Assembly (NCBI GenBank): GCA_947448675.1
Contig: CANFOR010000101.1
Coordinates: 1-10,000, forward strand
Direction: 5' to 3'
Origin: Betaproteobacteria bacterium
Lineage (GTDB): Bacteria > Pseudomonadota > Gammaproteobacteria > Burkholderiales > Burkholderiaceae_C
DNA length: 10,000 bases
Part shown: piece by piece, positions 1 to 5,698 of the stretch
How the letters are laid out: each line of letters starts with the position of its first letter
Position numbering within the stretch: position 1 is the first letter of the stretch
Program-made: the position numbers and the translations under genes
Notes under the pieces: model-generated
Told to the model about the DNA's origin: nothing
Seen by the model: only the letters and a program-made list of their open reading frames with translations
Databases searched by the model: none

Positions 1-360
1 CTGGTGGTGCTGGCGCGCTATATGCAGGTGCTGAGCGACGACCTGTGCCGCAAACTCAGTGGCAAGGCCATCAACATCCACCACAGCTTTTTGCCCAGCT
101 TCAAAGGGGCCAAGCCCTACTACCAAGCGCATGACCGAGGCGTGAAACTCATTGGCGCCACCGCCCACTACGTGACCGCCGATTTAGACGAAGGCCCGAT
201 CATTGAGCAAGACGTGGCCCGCGTAGACCACAGCCGCACCGTCGAAGACCTGACCGCCATGGGCCGCGACACCGAAAGCCAGGTGCTGGCCCGCGCCGTG
301 AAGTGGCACAGCGAACACCGCGTGCTGGTGAACGGCCACAAAACAGTGATTTTTAAGTAA
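1..360 (+). CDS. purU: Formyltetrahydrofolate deformylase, C-terminal part (5' end outside window)
   Basis: This is the last 119 residues of PurU, a cytosolic enzyme that hydrolyses 10-formyl-tetrahydrofolate to formate and tetrahydrofolate and so balances one-carbon pools. The visible part is the formyltransferase-like catalytic domain. It has the NIHHSFLPSFKGAKPY block with Asn25 and His27 (numbered from the first visible codon) and the LDEGPII block with Asp63. These match the Asn-His-Asp catalytic triad of the glycinamide ribonucleotide formyltransferase fold. The conserved family C-terminus (HRVLVNGHKTVIF) ends at a TAA stop. The N-terminal ACT domain that distinguishes PurU from PurN lies upstream of the window, so the assignment rests on the HHSFLPSFKGAKPY signature, which is typical of PurU. 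Only 13 bases separate its stop from the next gene, suggesting co-transcription. Confidence 0.95.
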   Translation: MVVLARYMQVLSDDLCRKLSGKAINIHHSFLPSFKGAKPYYQAHDRGVKLIGATAHYVTADLDEGPIIEQDVARVDHSRTVEDLTAMGRDTESQVLARAVKWHSEHRVLVNGHKTVIFK

Positions 361-363
361 GCC

Positions 364-367
364 AAGG
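364..367 (+). promoter_or_regulatory. Ribosome binding site of the GlcD-like gene
   Basis: AAGG lies six bases before the ATG at 374, in the 13-base gap after purU. It supports 374 as the start and translation from a purU read-through transcript. Confidence 0.6.
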
Positions 368-373
368 CCTGCC

Positions 374-1867
374 ATGAACGCTGCACTGGATCTCGAATTG
401 CTACAAAAAACAGAGCGTCTTGCGCACATTCTGCCTGCCTTGCAGGCCGTTTTACCTGCGCACGCTATTCTTTGGCACAACGAAGACACCACCCCTTATG
501 AGTGCGATGGTCTCACCGCCTACCGCCAGCGCCCGCTGTGCGTGGTGCTTCCCGAGAGCTATGCGCAGATCCAAGCCGTGCTGCAACTGTGCCACCGCTT
601 ACAGGTGCCCGTGGTGGCGCGCGGCGCGGGCACAGGCTTGTCGGGCGGGGCCATGCCGCACCGCCTGGGGGTGACGCTGTCGCTGGCCAAGTTCAACAAA
701 GTTTTGAGGCTTGACAAATACAGCCGCACGGCCGTGGTGCAATGCGGTGTGCGCAACCTGGCCATCAGCGAAGCGGCTGCACCGTTAGGCCTGTACTACG
801 CGCCCGACCCGTCGAGCCAAATTGCCTGCACCATCGGTGGCAATGTGGCCGAAAACTCGGGCGGCGTGCACTGCCTGAAATACGGGCTCACCCTGCACAA
901 CGTGCTCAAGGTCAAGGGCTTCACCATCGAAGGCGAGGCCGTGGAGTTTGGCGGTGACGCGCTGGACGCGCCGGGGCTCGACCTTCTGCCGCTGATTGTC
1001 GGTAGCGAGGGCATGCTGGCCATCACCACCGAGGTGACCGTCAAGCTGGTACCCAAGCCGCAACTGGCGCGCTGCATCATGGCCAGCTTTGACGACATTC
1101 GCAAAGCGGGCGACGCAGTGGCTGCGGTGATTGCCGCAGGCATTATCCCCGCCGGGCTGGAGATGATGGACAAGCCCATGACGGCGGCCGTAGAAGACTT
1201 CGTCCACGCTGGCTACGACCTCACGGCCGCAGCGATTTTGCTCTGCGAGTCCGACGGCACGCCCGAAGAGGTGGAAGAAGAGATTGGCCGTATGAGCGCC
1301 GTGCTATCTGCGGCGGGTGCTACCAAAATTGCAGTGAGCCAAAGCGAGGTCGAGCGCCTGCGCTTTTGGAGCGGCCGCAAAAACGCCTTCCCCGCCAGCG
1401 GCCGCATGAGCCCCGACTACATGTGCATGGACAGCACCATCCCGCGCAAGCGCTTGGCCGACATATTGCTGGCCATCGCCGAGATGGAAAAGAAGTACCA
1501 GCTGCGCTGTGCCAACGTCTTCCATGCGGGCGACGGCAACTTGCACCCGCTGATTTTGTTTGACGCCAATGACCCCGACCAACTGCAACGCTGCGAGCTG
1601 TTTGGCGCGGATATTCTAGAAACCAGCGTCGCCATGGGCGGCACGGTAACGGGCGAACACGGCGTGGGCGTCGAAAAGCTCAGCAGCATGTGCGTGCAGT
1701 TCACGCCCGAAGAGCGCGAGCAAATGTTTGGCGTCAAGCGTGCGTTCGACCCCGCCGGTTTGCTCAACCCCGGCAAGGTGATTCCTACCCTGCAGCGCTG
1801 CGCCGAGTACGGCAAGATGGTGATCCGAGGCGGCCAAATGCCGCACCCGGAGTTGCCGCGCTTTTAG
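374..1867 (+). CDS. glcD: FAD-linked oxidase, glycolate oxidase subunit GlcD type
   Basis: This 497-residue flavoprotein belongs to the GlcD / D-lactate dehydrogenase family, which oxidises 2-hydroxyacids (glycolate to glyoxylate, or D-lactate to pyruvate). The N-terminal FAD-binding domain covers roughly residues 55-230, with RGAGTGLSGG at 83-92, PDPSSQIACTIGGNVAENSGG near 144-164 and IVGSEGMLAI at 208-217. The C-terminal cap domain carries HAGDGNLHP at 384-392, TGEHGVG at 426-432 and LLNPGK at 463-468. Full length and the ending in ...HPELPRF fit GlcD; from memory E. coli GlcD ends similarly in ...PELERF. In classical glycolate oxidase GlcD works with GlcE and the iron-sulfur subunit GlcF, but neither is here. 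It may be a solo paralogue or pair with subunits elsewhere. The final 13 codons are duplicated at the end of the next gene. Substrate is inferred from the family only. Confidence 0.88.
   Translation: MNAALDLELLQKTERLAHILPALQAVLPAHAILWHNEDTTPYECDGLTAYRQRPLCVVLPESYAQIQAVLQLCHRLQVPVVARGAGTGLSGGAMPHRLGVTLSLAKFNKVLRLDKYSRTAVVQCGVRNLAISEAAAPLGLYYAPDPSSQIACTIGGNVAENSGGVHCLKYGLTLHNVLKVKGFTIEGEAVEFGGDALDAPGLDLLPLIVGSEGMLAITTEVTVKLVPKPQLARCIMASFDDIRKAGDAVAAVIAAGIIPAGLEMMDKPMTAAVEDFVHAGYDLTAAAILLCESDGTPEEVEEEIGRMSAVLSAAGATKIAVSQSEVERLRFWSGRKNAFPASGRMSPDYMCMDSTIPRKRLADILLAIAEMEKKYQLRCANVFHAGDGNLHPLILFDANDPDQLQRCELFGADILETSVAMGGTVTGEHGVGVEKLSSMCVQFTPEEREQMFGVKRAFDPAGLLNPGKVIPTLQRCAEYGKMVIRGGQMPHPELPRF
400..426 (+). 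repeat. Possible remnant of a Comamonadaceae-type interspersed repeat inside glcD
   Basis: An A-rich stretch with the pattern GCTA-A-run-GAGC-TTGCGCA encodes residues 9-18 of the oxidase. It resembles short AT-rich repeats that I recall as common between genes in Comamonadaceae, and it shares the spaced blocks GCTA, AAA, GAGC and CGCA with the segment at 7326-7366 (reverse strand). Similarity between the two is only moderate (about 18 of 30 positions), and an ordinary coding explanation is possible. Confidence 0.25.
1829..1866 (+). repeat. 38-bp direct repeat, upstream copy (glcD 3' end)
   Basis: These 38 bases are identical to 3057-3094. Extended upstream to 1826, 40 of 41 bases match 3054-3094. 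In both copies the reading frame is the same and gives the C-terminus RGGQMPHPELPRF followed by a stop (TAG here, TAA in the other copy). In this copy the sequence is the natural end of the GlcD-type protein. The bases after the stop (GCCTGCTTTG) lead directly into the acyltransferase start and form no hairpin. Confidence 0.95.
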
Positions 1868-1877
1868 GCCTGCTTTG

Positions 1878-3095
1878 ATGCAAGGCCCTGGCATGCCTGC
1901 CGCTGGCGCAAAACCAGACCGCCAGATTTTTCTGGACTGGGTGCGCATCCTGGCCTTTGGCCTGCTGGTGTTCTACCACGTGGGCATGTACTACGTGAGC
2001 TGGGACTTCCACATCAAGAGCCCGTACGCTGGCTTGAGCCTGGAACCGTTGATGCGCCTCTCCAACCCCTGGCGCATGGACCTGCTGTTTCTGGTGTCCG
2101 GAGCCGCCACATCGTTCATGCTGCTGCGTGACGGCGCAAGCAGGATGCTGCTGCGCCTGCGCGCCCGGCGGCTGCTGATTCCGCTGCTGTTTGGCATGCT
2201 GGTCATTGTGCCGCCGCAGTCCTGGCTGGAGGTGATGCAAAAGCACCATTACACGGGCAGCTACGCCGACTTCATGGGCCTGTATCTGGCGCACTACAAG
2301 GGCTTCTGCGATGCGGCGGGCAAGTGTTTGATGCTGCCGACCTGGAACCACCTCTGGTTTTTGCCCTATCTGTTTTTGTACACGCTGCTGCTGTGGCTGG
2401 GGTTGCGCCGTTGGCCAGCGCTGCTGGAGCGGCTGGGCGATCGGCTGGGCGGGGTCCTGCGCGGGCCCGGGTTGCTGGTCTGGCCCGTGCTGTACCTCGC
2501 GCTCACGCTGTTGCTGCTGCGGAAAAGCTTCCCGCAAAACTATTCGGTCTGGGGTGACTGGTTTGCCCACAGCCAGTACCTGGCGATGTTCATGCTGGGG
2601 GCCGCGCTGGCCCGCGTGCCAGTCGCCTCTGCCGGCATCTGGCAACAAATGGTGCAATGGCGCTGGACGGCCCTGGCGCTCGCGTTGGCTGCGTGGTTGA
2701 TGTTGGTGATGGCACCCTGGCTGTTGCGCGAGATGCAGTGGCCCATGCGCAGCATCGGGCCCTGGGCCTACAGCGTACAACAGTGGTGCGCCATCGTGGC
2801 GGCCCTTGGCTTTGCGCAGCTTCACTTGAACCGCGATGGTCCAGCCCGGCGTTATTTGACGGAGGCCGTATTCCCGGTCTACATCGTGCACCAGACGTTG
2901 ATTTTGCTGCTGGCACACAGCCTTGAGCCTCTAACGCTGAGCCCTGTGCTCGAAGGTGGCATGCTGGTCGTGCTGACCTTGATGCTCAGTATCGTGGGCT
3001 TTGAACTGGTGCGCCGCGTACGGTGGTTCCGGCCACTGTTTGGGTTACAAGTACGGGGCGGCCAAATGCCGCACCCGGAGTTGCCGCGCTTTTAA
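1878..3095 (+). CDS. Acyltransferase family 3 integral-membrane protein (OpgC/MdoC-like)
   Basis: This 405-residue membrane protein belongs to the acyltransferase-3 superfamily, whose members move acyl groups (acetyl, succinyl) onto sugars, glucans or lipids at the inner membrane. Seen in the sequence: IFLDWVRILAFGLLVFYHVGMYY at the N-terminus with the family His at 34, NPWRMDLLFLVSGAATSF (63-80), an Arg-rich loop RLRARRLLIPLLFGM, NHLWFLPYLFLYTLLLWLG (157-175), and VFPVYIVHQTLILLLAH (331-347). About ten hydrophobic segments are present. The ending RRVRWFRPLFGLQ is where relatives usually stop. The next 13 residues are a copy of the GlcD C-terminus, so the tail appears to be fused on. Start: ATG 1878 was chosen; ATG 1893 has a better ribosome binding site (AAGG 1882-1885, seven bases away) and would give 400 residues. 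The substrate is unknown. It lies 10 bases after glcD and so is probably co-transcribed. Confidence 0.88.
   Translation: MQGPGMPAAGAKPDRQIFLDWVRILAFGLLVFYHVGMYYVSWDFHIKSPYAGLSLEPLMRLSNPWRMDLLFLVSGAATSFMLLRDGASRMLLRLRARRLLIPLLFGMLVIVPPQSWLEVMQKHHYTGSYADFMGLYLAHYKGFCDAAGKCLMLPTWNHLWFLPYLFLYTLLLWLGLRRWPALLERLGDRLGGVLRGPGLLVWPVLYLALTLLLLRKSFPQNYSVWGDWFAHSQYLAMFMLGAALARVPVASAGIWQQMVQWRWTALALALAAWLMLVMAPWLLREMQWPMRSIGPWAYSVQQWCAIVAALGFAQLHLNRDGPARRYLTEAVFPVYIVHQTLILLLAHSLEPLTLSPVLEGGMLVVLTLMLSIVGFELVRRVRWFRPLFGLQVRGGQMPHPELPRF
3057..3094 (+). repeat. 38-bp direct repeat, downstream copy (acyltransferase 3' end)
   Basis: This is the second exact copy of 1829-1866, offset by 1,228 bases. It supplies the last codons and the first two bases of the stop codon of the acyltransferase gene. 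Unlike the upstream copy, its 3' part forms the left arm of a hairpin (3075-3112). That suggests this junction is the older gene end with its own transcript terminus. Confidence 0.95.
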
Positions 3096-3112
3096 AACGG
3101 CAGCAACTCCGG
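3075..3112. terminator. Hairpin at the convergent acyltransferase/aminotransferase junction
   Basis: A perfect 10-bp inverted repeat, CCGGAGTTGC at 3075-3084 and GCAACTCCGG at 3103-3112, has an 18-base loop containing the stop codon and TTTTAAAA. No T-run follows on either strand, so it is not a textbook intrinsic terminator. It could act as a bidirectional or mRNA 3'-stabilising hairpin for the two converging transcripts. Confidence 0.45.
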
Positions 3113-3141
3113 TAGCTGGCTGAAACCTGCTGAGGCCACGC

Positions 3142-4311
3142 TCAAACCAGCGCAGCTTCTTCTTTTTTGGCAGGAGCAGGCGCAGGCAGCACGCTGTCGA
3201 GCGCCGTGCGCAAGTGGGCAACAGTGCGATCCACGTTGTGCCATTTCTCCAGGCCAAACAGGCCGATGCGGAAGCTTTTAAAGTCTGCCGCTTCGTCGCA
3301 TTGCAAGGGCACGCCCGCAGCGGTTTGCAGGCCGTTGGCCAAGAACTTTTTACTCGACTGAATCTCGGGGTCGCTGGTGTAGCTCACCACCACGCCCGGG
3401 GCTTTGAAGCCCTCGGCGGCGACACTGGCCAAGCCACGGCTTTCAAACAATTCACGCACAGCGGTGCCCAGAGCGATTTGCTCGTTGCGCACTTTGGCAA
3501 AGCCATAAGCCTGGGTCTCTTTCATCACCGTGCACAGGCGCGTCAACGCGTCGGTGGGCAGGGTGGCGTGGTAGGCGTGACCACCGGCCTCGTAGGCTTC
3601 CATAATTTGCAGCCACTTCTTCAAGTCGCAGGCAAAGCTGGTGCTGGTGGTGCCGTCGATCGCCGTGCGGGCCCGCTCGCTGAGCATGACCATGGCGCAG
3701 CAAGGCGAGCTGCTCCAGCCTTTTTGCGGCGCGCTAATGAGCACGTCTACGCCCGTGGCTTGCATATCGACCCAGACTGCGCCGGAGGCAATGCAGTCCA
3801 GCACAAACAAACCGCCCACCTCATGCACCGCGGCAGACACGGCGCGCAAATAGTCGTCGGGCAGCATCAGGCCGGCAGCGGTTTCTACGTGCGGGGCAAA
3901 CACCACGGCGGGTTTTTGCGCGCGGATGGCGGCCACTACCTCGGCAATCGGCGCGGGCACCCAAGGCTCTTGCGTGCCGGGGCGCACTTGGCGCGCTTTG
4001 AGCACGGTGGCCTCATTGGTAATGTGGCCCATGTCGATGATTTGCGTCCAGCGGTAGCTGAACCAGCCGTTGCGCAAAATCAGCACCTTTTCGTTGTTGG
4101 CAAACTGGCGCGCCACCGACTCCATACCAAAGGTGCCGCTGCCGGGCACCAGCACAGCGGAGCGCGCGTTGTAGACCTCTTTGAGCATGCCCGAGATGTC
4201 TTTCATCACGCCTTGAAAGCTTTTCGACATGTGATTGAGCGAACGGTCGGTGTAGACCACTGAAAATTCGAGCAAACCGCTGGGGTCTACTTGGGGCAAA
4301 AGTCCGGGCAT
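3142..4311 (-). CDS. Class V PLP-dependent aminotransferase (alanine/serine-glyoxylate aminotransferase-like)
   Basis: This 389-residue PLP enzyme of fold type I probably transfers an amino group to glyoxylate or a related 2-oxoacid in the cytosol. Visible features are GSGTFGMES (57-65, phosphate-binding region), HVETAAG (141-147), LDCIASGAVWVDM (171-183) with the cofactor-ring Asp172, SAPQKGWSSSP (193-203) with the Schiff-base Lys197, and FRIGLFG (347-353) with the substrate-carboxylate Arg348. The start is fixed by an AGGAGA site five bases before the ATG. The C-terminus is a short Pro/Ala/Lys tail (PAPAPAKKEE) of no clear function. Proximity to a glycolate-oxidase-type gene, though convergent, fits glyoxylate use. 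Other class V substrates such as aminoethylphosphonate or serine-pyruvate cannot be excluded from sequence alone. Confidence 0.88.
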   Translation of the reverse strand: MPGLLPQVDPSGLLEFSVVYTDRSLNHMSKSFQGVMKDISGMLKEVYNARSAVLVPGSGTFGMESVARQFANNEKVLILRNGWFSYRWTQIIDMGHITNEATVLKARQVRPGTQEPWVPAPIAEVVAAIRAQKPAVVFAPHVETAAGLMLPDDYLRAVSAAVHEVGGLFVLDCIASGAVWVDMQATGVDVLISAPQKGWSSSPCCAMVMLSERARTAIDGTTSTSFACDLKKWLQIMEAYEAGGHAYHATLPTDALTRLCTVMKETQAYGFAKVRNEQIALGTAVRELFESRGLASVAAEGFKAPGVVVSYTSDPEIQSSKKFLANGLQTAAGVPLQCDEAADFKSFRIGLFGLEKWHNVDRTVAHLRTALDSVLPAPAPAKKEEAALV

Positions 4312-4316
4312 GTGCG

Positions 4317-4322
4317 TCTCCT
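4317..4322 (-). promoter_or_regulatory. Ribosome binding site of the aminotransferase
   Basis: AGGAGA on the minus strand lies five bases before the ATG whose complement is at 4309-4311, and it fixes that start. Confidence 0.75.
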
Positions 4323-4412
4323 GAAGTGCTCAAAAATAATGCAAAGGGGTGGCAGCTTAGCACGCCTACGGTTTACGCGCCTGACACAGCATGCAGCTAC
4401 ATTCGAAGCGCC

Positions 4413-5690
4413 ATGCAACTCTTTCCCAAACAACTGCGCCGCGTGACCCGCCAACTCGGCCCGGGCCTGATTACAGGCGCGGCTGACGACGACCCCAGCG
4501 GCCTGGCCACCTACTCGCAAGCCGGTGCGGCTTTTGGTGCCGGGCTGCTATGGACCCTGGTGCTGACCACGCCGCTGATGATTGCGATTCAAATGGTCAG
4601 CGCGCGCATAGGTTGGGTCACGGGGCGCGGGCTGGCTGCCAATATGTGCCGCGTGTTGCCGCGCTGGTTCGCGGTGGGCTTGGTGGTGCTCTTGGTGCTG
4701 GCCAATACCCTGAACATTGCCGCCGACATAGCCGCCATGGGCGCGGCGCTGCAATTGATCGTGGGGGGCGGCCAGCACGGCCATTCACTGCTGTTTGGCG
4801 TTCTGTGCGCCGCGCTGCCGGTGTATTTCAGCTATGACGGCATGGTGCGGGTGCTCAAATGGCTGACCCTGGCCCTGCTGGCCTATGTGGCCGTGGTGTT
4901 TGCCTTGCATGTGAACTGGGGGGCAATGCTACGTGACACCCTGATGCCCGACCTGCGCACCGGCAACAGCGCGTATTGGATGATGATCGTGGCCGTGCTG
5001 GGCACCACCATCAGCCCATATTTGTTTTTTTGGCAGGCCGCGCAAGAGTCGGAGCAGCGCGACAAAAGCCTGACCCACGGCGAACCCGCAAGGCACCTGG
5101 GTTTTATGCGCAAACATCTCGCGCGCATCAAAGCCGACACCGTGTTTGGCATGGTGTTTTCAAACCTGATTGCTTTTTGCGTGATGCTGGCCACCGCCAT
5201 GACGCTCAACCAAAACGGCATCCACGACATCCAAAGCACCGCCCAAGCGGCGCAAGCCCTGCGCCCGATTGCGGGCGAGTTTGCCTTCAGCCTTTTTGCT
5301 TTGGGCGTGATCGGCACCGGCATGCTGGCCGTGCCTGTGCTGGCCGGGTCGGCCGCCTACGCCGTGGCCGATTTGTTTGAATGGCACTCGGGCCTAGACC
5401 ACAGTTTGAGCGAAGCCCGGGGCTTTTACACGGTTCTCATTTTCGCCACGGCCATAGGCACTCTGCTGGACTTTACGCCGCTCGACCCTATCAAGGCCTT
5501 GGTCTGGAGCGCCGTGGTCAATGGCGTGATTGCGGTGCCCATCATGGCGGTGCTGATGCTGATCGGCGCGCAAAAGCGCATCTTGGGCGAGCACACTTTG
5601 TCGCTGCGGCACCGCGTGATGGGTTGGCTGGCCTTTGGCGTGATGTTGCTGGCGGTGCTGGCCATGCTCTGGTCTTTTGTAGCGGGTTGA
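4413..5690 (+). CDS. NRAMP-like divalent metal transporter with DPSG/SPY motifs
   Basis: This 425-residue inner-membrane protein of about 11 hydrophobic segments belongs to the NRAMP superfamily (metal/proton symporters of LeuT fold). The first unwound helix carries GPGLITGAADDDPSGLATYSQ (16-36), where classical manganese/iron NRAMPs have DPGN. The helix that normally carries the metal-binding Met in an MPH motif reads TTISPYLFFWQA (198-209), with Ser-Pro-Tyr instead. Other landmarks are NIAADIAAMGAALQLI (101-116) and GTGMLAVPVLAGSAAYAVAD (301-320). It therefore belongs to the divergent DPSG group, and its substrate (manganese, iron, magnesium or other) is uncertain. ATG 4413 was chosen because conserved sequence begins just after it; the open frame upstream to 4326 has no family character. 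It is divergent from the aminotransferase with a 101-base gap, in which I see no clear promoter or operator. Confidence 0.85.
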   Translation: MQLFPKQLRRVTRQLGPGLITGAADDDPSGLATYSQAGAAFGAGLLWTLVLTTPLMIAIQMVSARIGWVTGRGLAANMCRVLPRWFAVGLVVLLVLANTLNIAADIAAMGAALQLIVGGGQHGHSLLFGVLCAALPVYFSYDGMVRVLKWLTLALLAYVAVVFALHVNWGAMLRDTLMPDLRTGNSAYWMMIVAVLGTTISPYLFFWQAAQESEQRDKSLTHGEPARHLGFMRKHLARIKADTVFGMVFSNLIAFCVMLATAMTLNQNGIHDIQSTAQAAQALRPIAGEFAFSLFALGVIGTGMLAVPVLAGSAAYAVADLFEWHSGLDHSLSEARGFYTVLIFATAIGTLLDFTPLDPIKALVWSAVVNGVIAVPIMAVLMLIGAQKRILGEHTLSLRHRVMGWLAFGVMLLAVLAMLWSFVAG

Positions 5691-5698
5691 AGCCACGC

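Noticed and set aside
1785..2918. A 377-codon open frame on the minus strand opposite the acyltransferase
   Set aside because: Its Gln/His/Pro-rich composition is typical of the antisense of Leu-rich membrane proteins; no family features.
1829..3094. Insertion sequence or integron-like cassette
   Set aside because: No transposase, integrase, terminal inverted repeats or recognisable attC site; the bracketing repeat is coding sequence from glcD, so I report it as a repeat-flanked segment only.
3214..4263. A 349-codon open frame on the plus strand opposite the aminotransferase
   Set aside because: It is a His/Gly/Ala-rich, low-logic translation lying fully antisense to a gene with intact PLP-site motifs; long antisense frames are expected at this GC content.
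4326..4412. 29-codon extension of the transporter frame from a GTG
   Set aside because: It has no similarity to transporter N-termini and occupies the divergent promoter gap; the conserved part starts after ATG 4413.
4312..4412. Metal-responsive operator or riboswitch between aminotransferase and transporter genes
   Set aside because: I found no convincing dyad, Fur/MntR-like box or structured leader; only a short GCATGC palindrome.
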